DNA of 64,000 nucleotides, taken from Arthonia radiata. Taxonomy: Eukaryota; Ascomycota; Arthoniomycetes; Arthoniales; Arthoniaceae. This document shows, one piece after another, positions 10,737 to 22,196 of this stretch (positions are counted from its first letter, which is position 1; each line of letters starts with the position of its first letter). The stretch is taken from positions 1,364,001 through 1,428,000 of the forward strand of contig PSQN01000015.1 in the NCBI GenBank assembly GCA_002989075.1. The letters run 5' to 3'. A program made the translations under genes and the position numbers. The notes below the pieces were generated by a model, which worked only from the letters and a program-made list of their open reading frames with translations, was not told the origin of the DNA and made no database searches.

Positions 10737-12178
10737 ATGGCTCCCTTAGTGCCTCGCACGTTTGACTTGAAGCAGCCTTTTGGTGAGCTTCGTATGCAAT
10801 GGACAAACCCCAGTGATGTCTTCTCGGTTCTTCTGCTGCTTGGTGGAGACGTCGTCAGTCGAGCATTAGCCCAGATCGCTGGTGGTGGCATCACCCCAGT
10901 GACGTTCTCATTCGGTGTGTATCGATGTTCCGTCAACAAGTCTTTCCCTCGTGTTGTTAATGAGCTTTAGGATGGGTGGCATACGCCGTGGCAGCAATAG
11001 TGTCATGTGTTGGCGAAAACAGACTCATGCCAGACAGTCCAGACTGCGCATCAATCGTCATCAATGGCAAAAGTGGCTACGTGCGGGACAACTCAAGTTG
11101 GATTTTGGGTCGTATTCTACGCGACTATGACCACTGGATGCCTGAGGAGGCGAGAGATAAGCTCAACTACTACATTTCCCAGAAGAGCAGGGGACAGCAA
11201 GGCCCCGGTCTCGCTGCGCCCAGAACCGGCCTATTCGTCTCGGTCTTCCAAGCCAGCAAGCTAAAGACAGCGGGCGTTGCTGACCGAGATCTCGTCTGGC
11301 TGAGTGGTATAGTTGTTGGCATCATCCAGCTTGGTGTTGCCAGCATCCCCTTTGGTTTATATGGCGATTGGAGTATTTTCCTCATCACGGTTTTTGGTAT
11401 AATGCTATGCTTTGCCACGGGAGCGCTCCCACAGTGGAAGCAGGAGAAGTGGAACTGTCGGAGGAATACCGAGCAGAATTATATTCTCACTCGTGGCAAC
11501 GGGGCACAGCATGCGATTGTGGTGTTAGGAGGCGGCCATGGCCTCAATTTCGAAGATCTCGCCGCGAGCGAGTTGTACTCAGACGACTCGGCTTCATGGC
11601 TAACAAGGATCTCCTTGATCGTGCTTGCATTCTTCTGGATCGCACTGCTCATATTTTCATCAGGACTTCAATCAAACACCTGGTTTCTGGTTGCTGTGGG
11701 AGGATTGGGGATTGTCCATAATGCAGCTGTTGCTGGCTGGCCAAGAAGACCGGAAAACTTCGGGGTTCATCTTGAACCGGTAACTTTCATTGGTGGCCCG
11801 AAAGTCATGGGTGTACTAATGGAAACCGAGCGACAATTCCACCACATTGGACATAGCATGTTGCAGACTTTCTTTCCCGGAAAGTTGTGGGCCGAAGAAG
11901 AGCAAGAGTGGCATCAACTCGGTCTGGAAGCTAGCTCATACGACGCCGATCTGAAGGCCACTCGTTTGGAGAGAGAATTTGCAGCCAAAGAGGCTAGACG
12001 AAGACAGACCCTGTCGCACGGTGACAAAGACGATATTCGCGAAGAGGAGGAGCTGATCGAGCTTGACCGTAACGCGAAGAAGGCTCGTCGGACGGCCACG
12101 GCCGCGCACAAAACTGCACAGGAAGCTCGACAGGGCACTCAAAATTTGAAAAAGGCTGGTCATGCTCTGACGATTTGA
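10737..12178 (+). CDS. Multi-pass membrane protein, fungal-specific, unknown function
   Basis: Two exons, 10737-10914 and 10971-12178, with a 56-nt intron (GTGTGT donor, TTTAG acceptor) give 461 residues. The join restores TFSFGWVAYAVAAIVSCVGE, a membrane segment at about residues 55-75. More hydrophobic segments lie near 165-190 (LVWLSGIVVGIIQLGVASIP), 195-210, 275-295 and 300-315. The last 90 residues are highly charged and likely form a coiled coil (EREFAAKEARRRQTLS). I know similar integral membrane proteins from many Pezizomycotina genomes but no function. The start is the first ATG before the conserved-looking region; the frame stays open upstream without an ATG. It is convergent with the second Zn2Cys6 gene, 87 bp apart. 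Confidence 0.72.
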
Positions 12179-12265
12179 GAATCGCCTACCAACGTTGAGC
12201 CGTCTTGAAAATGATCAGAGTCGCTGAGACAACTTCCAGTGCATGTGCTACTTTGACCTGAACTT

Positions 12266-14128
12266 TTAATCAAGGAACGGTGCGCACGTGCCATGCGCCG
12301 GGTAGGCATAATGCACGCCTTTCGACCCTGTGAGTGTTTCTGCGATGTTTTGGATCCACGGGTTGCGTTCGAGCTCTCCAGGGTGGTGCGTGAGCTCATT
12401 CATAGCAAGCGCGAACCCAAATAAGCCACGAGTGGCCCCTACTGCGCCCATTTCAGGACTCAGAAAGTAGCTGGTACCCCGAAAGATGCTTATGGCCAGG
12501 CCTTTCCTTTGCCAAACATTGAAGTGTCCTGGTAGGGACAGCTTGTTCTGTGGCAGCTTCAGCACGGCCAAGGGCCGCTTGGTGCAGATTCGATCGATCG
12601 AAGAACTGACAACGATCTGCAACCCCCAGCAAGTGGTGACAAGGTGTGCCATGTTGATATCCCTAAATTGAAAGGGGACAGAGTTGCTCGAACTCGGCAC
12701 CGTTGGCCTCGCCAAATACACATCATCGATTGAGGGTCCAAGACCGCGAGCCTCCAGGTCTTCATACCAAGCGAGCAGGTCGTCGTTGACCTCCTCGAGC
12801 TTGCACATTTGCGAGGCTAACATCTGCGCCTCTCTCTCACTGCCGACGGGAAAATCGGAGAAGCTGCATCTCTCGTTGATCCTTGCTGCTTGGAAACCAA
12901 TACTTTCTAACCGGAAGCTGAAGCTTTCATATGCGTTATGGGAGATTGCTGTAGCCCAGTCCGGCTCATCCACCGGCGAGTGCCTGCGACTGACGATAGC
13001 TCGGTACATCTGAATGTGATCTATCAGCTATGTTTCTCGATCCATGCGTTCAGTCCTCAAACGAAGAGCGTAGCTTACCGAGGTCATTCTCCAGCCCTGC
13101 ATCATGGGCGTGGACACCAACGCTCGCATCTTCGCGGGGCCAGCAGAAAGCATCAACCGCTCGAGGCCTTCTACATGTGCCCATCCAGCCATTGGCATGT
13201 CCAGTAAGCTGTGAAGGTTCGCAGACCTTTGGGTTGGTCAGCGGTGGCAAATTGTAAGATTATGAATTGAGCGCACCTCTAACAGAGCCAAAGCACAAAT
13301 CGCGGCGATCGTACTCTGGTTGTAGATTGCTCGTCGCTTCATCAAAGCCTCCACACAACATTAGCTTCATTCCGGCAATTAGATTATGATAACGCTGCGG
13401 TTGAACTCACATTCTGCAACAACCGGAGAGCTTTGCCATATTGCCCACGCCCAACAGCCATCAGTCTAGCGTCTCTATTCGCTCTGCCCAGTCTCGTGAA
13501 GACAAGAGCTTGAAGAGCGGTCGTTGCTACCGCGCTTGAGGTCTTATGACTAATGTCAAATGGGCCCGTGAGCCATTGAGATTGGAGCTTCGCGGCATGG
13601 TTTGTGGGCATGCATATGTCCAGAAACGCTTGAGTAAACTGCATCTCATACGCTTTTCGCTCGTAAGAGTGCGGCATCGGCAAAATCTCGCCGCTGGCAT
13701 AAGCAATTTGCGAGACCAGTGAGGGTGTCTCACTTGCGTCTCTTTCTGATCGATCAGGTGAGTGTGTCTGCGGCGGCGAGAGCATTGGCGTGAGCCCATG
13801 GCTCTTGGATTCATCATCGTTGAAGACGGCGCAGCTGTTGGGCTCCTGCCAGTTTAGGTTGAATTTCTTCGGCTTGACCTCTTCGAGCGGTTTTCGTTTC
13901 TGGTATCCATCAATCGTCTTTGTGATGAAGACAGGGAATCTTTCGTATCCCTCGCATTCTCTCGCCGTCGATGTGCAGTTGTTGCATAACGGTCGTACGA
14001 GATCACACCTGTCCTGCGTCAGTATCGAAATCTCGCAAGTGTAATGCTGGCCAAATCGTTTTGGCTCACCGCATGTGTCTCCGTCGACAGGTAGCACATC
14101 CTTGGCTCTTTCTGGCAACACCAACCAT
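12266..14128 (-). CDS. Zn(II)2Cys6 transcription factor, multi-exon
   Basis: Five exons were reconstructed. Exon 1 (14128-14070) and exon 2 (14008-13411) are joined across 61 nt, and this join completes the zinc cluster: GCATCRRRHMRCDLVRPLC then NNCTSTAREC, with Cys at residues 11, 14, 21, 28, 31 and 38. Exon 3 starts at 13348. Exon 4 ends at 13079 and is followed by exon 5 (13009-12266). The exon 4/5 join gives MMQGWRMTSMYRAIVSRR. The exon 3/4 border is unresolved: GAG|GTGCGC at 13277 gives the wrong phase, whereas a GTTAGA donor at 13283 with an acceptor before 13226 or 13208 keeps frame. The product is near 530 residues. The C-terminal region matches the fungal-specific domain, with HVEGLERLMLSAGP in exon 4. 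It is a nuclear regulator with unknown targets. Confidence 0.82.
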
Positions 14129-17100
14129 GATCGCGAGCGGCACACGGTTGAGAAGACTCGCAGGAATACGAAGTGAAATTGAGTGCACTCAAAAAGAAGC
14201 TTACACTTCAATTGCCGAACGTTTTGAAAAGCGGTCTCCTCCACTGAAATACTTACATGACAGTCTATGAAAAGCGTGCGGATCCAAGAACGTTTCGACG
14301 GAAGAGTCCCATCACTATACCCTCACTCATCCATGAGTACCGAAGATTATAGCGTGGGCTCCATGGCATGGATGCTCCCAGAATATCCGCGGCACTTCCC
14401 GCCGACGTTGTCAGAAGAACTGTGCGATTTCCTACAAGAGCTCAATCCTGTCTAAGCTTAATCAGCGATTCCGACTCTGTTAATTGGGAGGTCATCGCCA
14501 AAGGGCTGGAAAGGATAATCATTACGGTTTCATGCAGTGTAATAGTGCGGGTTGGTGATCATCTACACCCGGTGTATGCCGGCTGTAGCCGTAAGTTCAG
14601 CTAAACAAGGTCGCCTCTACCCAGACGCCACAAGTCCGGGAGTTGAGACCGTCTTTGGGAAAGATGGAGACCTACCTTCAGCCCCAAATTCGATGGACTT
14701 ATGCGGCCACGACTCCACGAGGTAGTTCATAACGGTCACGGGTCCACCCACAATCTTTCGCTGTCGACAGTTGTTGCCGTCTTGGCGCCACGACGAATCA
14801 GGACTTTATGCTTGATATTAGACTTCGAGCCGTTTGCCGGGTGGCCCCAGCTCCAGAAGTGGCTCGCAGTTATTTCCCATCACCTGGTACGGGTCAAACG
14901 CCCTCTAGTCGCGTCCAACAGCGGTGAACAAGTAAGTGAATACAGAGTACATTGGCGTTAGCCTAGACATGCAACAGATTGGTATGATTAGCAGCACTAT
15001 TGTCCGTCTTGAAGCTATCGTTCTATGGAGCACTAAAGCTTCCCTGGAATAACGCTGACAACCTTCCCGTAGGACTTCCATGGAGATCTGATAGATGATC
15101 CTCGCGCACTGTTGGTCCATGCTGGCCTCCGCGTTACTGATTGTTTGCATCCAATCTGAAGACTACCGCCCATTGATGCCGCAATCCTGCATGACTCCAG
15201 ACGGGAGTACCGCCACCTCTCCCTTTCCACATGGCACCGTGCGGATCTATGAGCCAACGTCCCAGGAGTTTCAAAAGCCGTGACTAGAGCGGACTCGAGC
15301 ATTCTTAATCATATCTTGAGTCCACAAGCGCCGGTGGCTCAGAAGCTCAGAAGTGAGTTGTGACCAGGATGTCATTGAGGTATCGGCTGGGTCGGAAGTC
15401 CTACTCCACCCGCATGCAATTTCATATCTTGCTAAAGTCTTAACGTCCAGCGGCACGGGCCATCCGTGCTGTTGGTGCCAGGGCCAGGTCGGGGCCTGTT
15501 CAGTAGGCCAGTCTCAAGGTCACCAATGACGAACGCTCTGCAAGTCCAATTTTCCAGCTCAGGACACCGCATCATCACGACTTCCCTCACCATGCCGAAG
15601 GGTTACATAGCCCTGAGCGACTGATTTGGTCTTTACGACATGCTGTGAGTGCTCAAAGACATGCAGGTTACGGCCTTTTGGCACGGCGTGCGCGGTGTTG
15701 CTGCACTCGGGTGCTGTCCACCCGACACCACTTCGATCACCAACTCTAAATTCATCAACTAGGCCGTGCAGGTTTTTGGGCCTTCTGCACACTTGTGCCA
15801 GAGTGGCTCTTCTTGTCTACCTCCCACTCGGTTCGCACTGCACCTATTTGCCCTCCGCACGGTGGCACGCCCAAACATGGCTGAGCCTGATGCCTACAGC
15901 GATCACTTCGGAGACGACCGAAGTATGCCAACTGCAGCGTCGCTCCTACCTGCGCTGAGCAACCACTGTTGACGCTCTGCGTCTCATACCGTAGGGAAAT
16001 GGCCGTGGAAGTCTGGATTGCCCGTCAAAGGAAGCCATGTTGTGTTGCAAAGTAGGTGGAAGACCTGTCCGCAGCTTCCCGAACAAGGCTTGTTCTGCGT
16101 TTCAAGTGTTGAGGTTTGCCCTCCAGTTCCACTTGATATCTAATCCAGGGACTACGGATCCATCCCTCTCGGAACTGTCGACCTTGGCCATCTGGTATTC
16201 ATGGCGCCATCGCGAACAAGAAACATTCTTGCGTAAAGCCATGGATTTTACCAAACCGTTGATGTGCTGAAACGACCAACCTGCAGAGAGCTTGGTGATC
16301 AAAGGTCGGAGTCGGCGCTGTGAATCGCCGCTATTCCGAAACCTTAAGTGCGTAAGTGATTGTGGACGTCTATACCATTGATCTGTTGATGATCTAGATG
16401 TTTGCATTTGCTCGCTGCTAGCTGGATTGAAGGATCTGGCAAGTGTTTGCCGCTGAGGGTACTCCAAATGTCGGTCGAAGTTTGCTCAAGAAAATGCCCA
16501 ATCAAATGTACCCTGGGGCACTCGCTGAATTTGCGATTCCTGCAGCATCTACTGTAAGCCACCACTGGCTGATTGCAACATGAACAGGGAGTAGGGTTGC
16601 GTCTGCTCTTCGAGTAAGTTGGGAGTAGCTCTCACAATTTTTGAGACAAGCCTCGTCATCTGACATCAAATTCCGGCGCTGCCAGCTTTGCTCAGCTTTT
16701 GAAAGATCGGCAAAACATGATGAGCGATGGGATGCAATTTGCACGTTACCAAGAACACCACACGTGTCAGCTTGCAATCTCCAATCTCGCATCAGCAAGA
16801 GCAAAGGAAAGCGCAAGGTAAAGGCGCAACCGATCAAGATTACAGGGCACTCTTAGCGCTCGTCATTCCAGAATAGAGTGTTTTCTCAGGATACCCCACT
16901 GACCTCTTATCACCCATGAAGCGATAATGCCCCGGTCTTTTGACGGTTGTAAAAGCTCAGACATCGTATCACACCTTCAACTACCAAATAATGTCAAAAT
17001 GATGATCACAGCCCTCATGGCATTGCTAAAACACACGGAAGAACGCGACCCTGATGTCCGTGTCCAGATCAGACTCGACTGGGAGCAACCATCGAGCGTG

Positions 17101-18371
17101 GAGACAACCGAAATCGGCATCATAAGGTAAATGCAATCAACGTCTCTTCCTACGGCGACGACGAGGCCCCCTCTGACACTAGAAATAGAAGGTGAGAACC
17201 GCAGTCGCGGGCACAATCGGACGACAAGAGCGGCCACTCCCGCAGAATCCGTGCGTCCTCTACATACGTACCCAAAGCTTCACAGCATGTGCAGAGACTT
17301 GCTAAACATCATGCCTCCGAGCAACCAGAAGCTGTTCATAAGCGTGGCTTGAGCGGGAACGTGGGCCAACACGACTCGGCAGCCTCGTCGTCTGTCGCAG
17401 ACTTAGACGAGCTGCCCACTTTGAATAAGCTTTCCGACGAGACAACTAGATCAACGAGCAAGACATTTGGTGTACTTATCATCCTTCCAGCGTCTATTCC
17501 ACACCAGTCCATTTATATCGTCCGGCCGCCACCGCGGTAGGTACTTTGTCCACTGAGCGCGCTCGATGGACGCATCGCACCAGCTCAAGCTCGCAGCGAG
17601 GGTGGGACGTTGTCAGATCCCCGAAAGGAGCCTCTGGCGGATCCCAATCATCCTACTTTATCTCTCGTGTCGACTTTCAACGTGAGTGGCGTAGGTTCTC
17701 AAGCTGGAACACACTGCATGATTACCTCACCACGGAGAGTCTCCTTCTTTCCCTTTATTGGAGCCTCTTGTATTTGCGCATGCAATTTCCACAATTCTTT
17801 CTTTTGTATTATGCGGGTTACGGATACGACCACTGACGAAAATATTTTGCGCCGTATGTTGCTGCCTTGTAAGCCATCTCAAGATGAGACCGCCGGATAG
17901 TTGTTCGATGTGGCTGGTCAGCAAGCGGCTGTCGCCGGCACTAGCGCGAACTTCGTCGATTCCGCTTTTACTGTATCTGGTAATGGACTTAGCTATACCA
18001 ACAGGAGATAGGACGCAAGCTCCGTCTTCCGGCCGACGAGCGTCCCTATGACCGATGCCATTGACTTGCAGAGTGACTGCCAGCCTTAACCTCCGCCGGT
18101 AGATTCAGAGGTCCTCAGTAACGGCTTCTGAGACCTCAAAGTCCAGATGTTGGCGAACAGCTCGACCATGTGGACGACCATGCCAAATGAGTATATAAGG
18201 TGCGAGGGTGCAGTCAGCTCGAAGACGCACCCGGACCGCATCAACTTCGCCTTGCAACAACCCTCCGAGCAGCCGCCGTAAACGTCAGCCCTTCAGATAT
18301 AAATCTCTTCTAATCCCCTGGAAGTCACAAATCACCAAAGTCAAAGCTATAAACCAAGCCATCTAACCAGC
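14129..18371. other. 4.2 kb region without a supportable gene
   Basis: This is the longest gene-empty stretch in the window. Base composition looks like its surroundings, not AT-rich as in RIP-mutated repeats. Short frames occur: a rightward 40-codon ATG frame at 14333-14455, a rightward 67-codon ATG frame at 16927-17130, and a pair of leftward frames at 16102-16837. None shows family motifs or a convincing splice partner. The left edge should hold the Zn2Cys6 promoter, and a GTAAGT-type donor there could be a leader intron. The right edge holds the dehydrogenase promoter. It may contain decayed or noncoding transcripts. Confidence 0.4.
18192..18198 (+). promoter_or_regulatory. TATA box of the short-chain dehydrogenase gene
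   Basis: TATATAA lies 174 nt upstream of the ATG and is followed by a C/T-rich leader, a common arrangement for inducible fungal genes. Assigned from sequence only. Confidence 0.45.
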
Positions 18372-19255
18372 ATGTTCTCCAAGCTCAACACAATCCTCAT
18401 CGTCGGGTACGCTCTCCCCTCTCCCCAGCCCACACCACCCAAAGCTAACCCACCGCCAGCGCGACCTCCGGCATCGGCGAGGCCTTCGCGCGCCAATTTC
18501 ACGCGCTCGGGAAGAAAGTCATCATCACTGGTCGACGTTCCTCACGCCTCTCCGCGCTCCAGCAGGAGCTCTCCGGCCTCGAGACCCACGAATGGGACGT
18601 CTCGGACATCGGCGCCATAGCCTCGCACGTCGACGCCCTCAACAAGGCGTACCCCGACATCGACGCCGTCTTCCTCAACTCCGGCAAGATGGAGAGCTGG
18701 TTCTGGGCGGACCCCTCCATGGCGACCGACGAGACGATCGCGTCGGAGATCACGCTGAACCTGACGGCGCCGATGGTCATGATGCGGCATTTCGTGCCGT
18801 GTTTGATCGCGAAGGCAAAAGAAGGGAGGCCGGTGGCGCTGCTGGGGACCACGTCGGGGCTGGCGTACGTGCCGGTGCCGTTGTACCCGATCTACAACGG
18901 GACCAAGGCGGCACTGCACTACAACCTCGTGACGCTGCGGCAGCAGCTGGGGTTCCAGCCGGAGGTCGTGCAGAAGAACTTCAGCGTGTGTGAGGTTGCG
19001 CCGCCGTATGTGGATACGGCGTTGGATGCCCCGTTTCGGGCGCGGAATGTGCAGATTCAGGGGGGCGAAGGGAAGGCCACGATGCCGATGGCGTTGGGGG
19101 AGTATATTGAGGTTACGATGAAGCAGTTGCAGGAGGTGGGGCCGGATGGGAAGATGTTGAAGGAGGTCGCGACGGGGTTTAGTGAGATGGGGAATAAGGC
19201 TTGGCGGGGGGCTTACGATCCGGTGTTTAAGAATATTCAGATGGAGCATTCTTGA
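18372..19255 (+). CDS. Short-chain dehydrogenase/reductase (DltE-like)
   Basis: Two exons, 18372-18406 and 18460-19255 (53-nt intron), give 276 residues. The intron splits the cofactor site: exon 1 ends ILIVG and exon 2 continues ATSGIGEAFARQFHALGKK, so the Rossmann motif GATSGIG is at residues 12-18. Catalytic-looking residues are Ser144 (TTSG), Tyr157 and Lys161 (Y-N-G-T-K). An HEWDVSD stretch binds cofactor in relatives. This is a classical SDR, close in form to the DltE-like oxidoreductases common in fungi. Substrate cannot be told from sequence. Codons are strongly G/C-ending. It stands alone behind a TATA promoter, so it is probably regulated by condition. Confidence 0.85.
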
Positions 19256-20127
19256 GCTGTCGGGAGGGGTCATCGCTTGCGGTCGACCTTGGTGAAATCG
19301 GAGCGCCTGGGATGGCATGAGAGGCTTGTATGGTCAGCATGAGGTCGACCAATGTGAATGAAACTGTCTCTTATGGCGAGCACTGCGGTTCGGACGCGCT
19401 TTCAGTCCCATAACTTACTTCGTCCGCTGAGCGTCAGCGTCGGCTGCACTGCAGCACCACGCTCAGAGAGCAACCCCACACGCTTTGTGCTCGTGTGCAA
19501 TACCAACCAAGCTGAGAGCATCGTTCATGCCAGCTGAGGGGGTTGTCCATTTCAACCGGCTCAATCGTTCTGATCCGTGGACATATCTTTTTCTCTTTCC
19601 GAGCTATCGCAGAGCCCGCACGCCTATCGGTCAGTCCGTCCCACGCGAAGCTGCGTCCGCCAACTCCGGCATACCGACGCTGGAAGTGCTCGAATCGCTA
19701 CTGCGATACTGCTCAGCGCAGAACAGCATTCGCTCACCCTCTCTTGATATACAAGCCTAACCTGCTCGCAAGATCTGGATCGCTCAGCTCATTCTTCAGA
19801 CGTTGGCGGGCCTACACGACCGCTGCTTGGGCTGTGGTTGGAGCTGTGGTCGCCAGCGCCGGCGACGCAAGCTTGATCGTACTCGACTACTGATGCTGCG
19901 AAACTTTGCAGGAGCTCGACTCCAATCATCCCGGATGTAATGCGGGACGGCGTGGCTTTTATATGTTGACGGCGCTTTCGGTTGGAAGGGTCATGCACTG
20001 CTCCTCCGTCATTGCAACTAGTGCCAGTCAGCCGCCCTCATAAAGACACGAAGATGCATGACGACAAGCAGATGACAATGTCTAGACAAAGATCGCAATC
20101 GTTTTGAGCTGCCATGTACCGCGCCCA
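19256..20127. other. Convergent intergenic region between two dehydrogenase genes
   Basis: 872 bp between stops. A rightward open frame at about 19543-19893 is not supported by motif or start. No repeat found. Confidence 0.45.
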
Positions 20128-21473
20128 TCAAGACTTCTCCGCCTTCCTACTCTTCCTACTTCCTTCTTTCTTCTCCCCTTCCTTTTCTCTCTTCGCCTTC
20201 CTCTCCTCTTCCTTATCCATCTCCTCCCGTTCCTTCTTCTCCTCCGCTCTCCTCCTCGCCGCCTCCCGCTCCAGCGCCTCAATAGCCTTATCACTCATTT
20301 CCCACAGCCGCTTCTGCTTCTCTTCACTCTTCACCTCCATCTCCTTTGGTCCCAGCCCAACTTCCCTGCATTCCTTGATCGCATGCCACCCCTGCCCCTT
20401 CGCGAACTCTTCACCCATGATCGCATACAAGAAGCTCTGCGCGCCTTGCTCAGCGCTCTTGAGGACGAGCCACCAAAATGGCCAGGTGACCAAATAGAAC
20501 AACAAACCCCATAGCGAGCCGTTGGTCAGCGCGCGTTGCATGCCTGGTGTGCGACTCCAGCCGGGGTCGACACACAGCACGCGTGCGACTGCGGGTGCTT
20601 TATCCGGGCGCTGAAAGGTAGCCAGGTGTTTCTGGAAGGCGTGGGAGAAGGTGAGAAGGGCGAGTTTTGCGGAGCCGTACGCTTTGGAGGGGTTGGCGGC
20701 TTTGAGGTCTGCTGTCTTGCGTAGCGTGTCCTTCGTCTTGGGGTCGGCGCTGGCCTTGTTTGATTGTGTAGGTACAGGGACGGTTTCAGGCATTTCCCCG
20801 TTGAGGTAGCTCGCGCAATTGCCGATCACGACGCGCACGTCGCGGTCGCCGGGTTGTGCGCGCAGTGCGGGACTGAGGAGGGAGAGCAGGTGGAAGTTGG
20901 CGAGGTAGTCGACTTGGAACATATTTTCCACGCCTTCTTGGCTGACTGTTATGGTTGCGCCTTTGGGTGTTTGCGTGCTTGCAAGTAGGACAAGCGCGTC
21001 GAATCGGCGGGGTGGGAGGTTGTCCGTCCATTTTGTTGCGAATTTGCGGATGGAATGCAGGGAGTTGAGGTCGACTTGCTCGGCGGTGACGAGTTCGTTG
21101 CCGGTTGATGCGCGGAGGTCGTCGATGTAGGTTGCGAGGAAGGGGTCGGAGAGGGGGTATTGGGAGAGGAGGATGAGTTGGGCGCCGCGAGTTGCGAGGG
21201 CGTGGGCGATGGAGGCGCCGATGCCCGAGGTGCCGCCCTATGTATGTGTTGGCTTTAGATCATAGTTGTAATTTTGAGGACTGAAGGCGAGCTTACAGTC
21301 ATCATGATCACCTTGGAGTGCATGTTGCGCTCCGATGTGTTACCTGAACCGCCGGAGTACCATTTGAGCAGCCCGATGAGGAGCAGCCATGGGATGACCT
21401 TGATGGTGGCCTGCAACCATGGTATCTGGGGCAGGCCATTCTCCCAAATTCCAATAACGAAGCCAATTGGCAT
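20128..21473 (-). CDS. Membrane-anchored short-chain dehydrogenase (Env9/retinol-dehydrogenase-like)
   Basis: Two exons, 21473-21297 and 21237-20128 (59-nt intron), give 428 residues. Residues 1-40 form a hydrophobic anchor (KVIPWLLLIGLLKWYSGG). The splice produces KVIMMTGGTSGIGASIAHAL, placing the cofactor motif at 60-66. The expected triad is Ser202 (GNCAS), Tyr246 and Lys250 (YGSAK). A second hydrophobic stretch (WGLLFYLVTWPFWWLVL) follows at about 300. The last 65 residues are an extreme Lys/Glu/Arg coiled-coil tail. The layout resembles yeast Env9 and animal retinol dehydrogenases, which sit on lipid droplets or ER. The cellular site and substrate here are inference. Confidence 0.83.
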
Positions 21474-22196
21474 AACGAAGGCTTCAGAATGCCACCGCAG
21501 AGACGAGACCAGTTTGAAACAACGCGAAAGGACAAGACGGCGTCGGGCCCGAGCTCGCCAAGCTCCACGGCTCCACTGTCAGATTGCCGGCCGCAAGAAT
21601 ATATACATATCGCAATCGAGCTTACAACATGTGCAGCAGATGTACTACATTCGATTAACAACTATGGCTGTTGCAGCATCGCCAAGAAGCTGGCTTAGCC
21701 AAAACACTCGGACATGCAATTTGCTGATGCTGCCATAAGGCTCTGCTGATCGGCTCTGATAATGGGGCGGCAAGTTGTCTAGAGATGCACAGTAAGAAGC
21801 TGTCCGAAGCGGTGAAGCGCGTTCACACACCCGTGCGACACTCTCTCTATATGTCCAGTAACGCAACATTGTCCTCGCGGGATGTCCTCCAACGAGACAT
21901 TTCTCACCGCAAATGACATTTACCTTAATGCAGTATCCAACTTGCTGTACCTGATCAAGGTAGAAGTCCAAATGATTCGCGTCTTAAGCGCAGCCAAGGG
22001 GGTGGGGGAGAAAAGTTGTCTACGGTCCGATTGATTGCCTGTTTTCGCCAGAGTGCAACCTATTGAAATACTAGGTTATGAGGCCAAAAGGTTGTTTGAT
22101 TAGAGTCTATAGACGGGGCATAAGGCCCCTACTATATAATGGTTGGCTGGGGTCCCAGCCCCCCGAAACCCGCCACCAGGATTGAAAGAAGTCGAT
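21474..22196. other. Intergenic region with a small GC-rich palindrome
   Basis: 723 bp between divergent genes. A perfect 7-bp inverted repeat with a 2-nt centre (ggctggg/cccagcc) lies at 22145-22160, just before the CorA-like frame. No gene was recognised. Confidence 0.45.

Noticed and set aside
14333-14455. Rightward 40-codon ATG frame (STEDYSVGSMAWMLPEY).
   Set aside because: Too short alone, and no donor or acceptor links it to neighbouring frames; it lies in the probable promoter of the Zn2Cys6 gene.
16102-16837. Leftward frames that vaguely recall the C-terminal region of AflR-type regulators (a Cys-Leu stretch followed by a hydrophobic 'WWLTVDAAG' segment).
   Set aside because: No zinc cluster upstream, no ATG at the frame starts (TTG in both), and the similarity is only a loose pattern that could be chance.
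22139-22160. GC-rich palindrome considered as a terminator or attachment site.
   Set aside because: Arms are only 7 bp, there is no T-run, and this is a eukaryotic sequence where such terminators are not used; probably chance.
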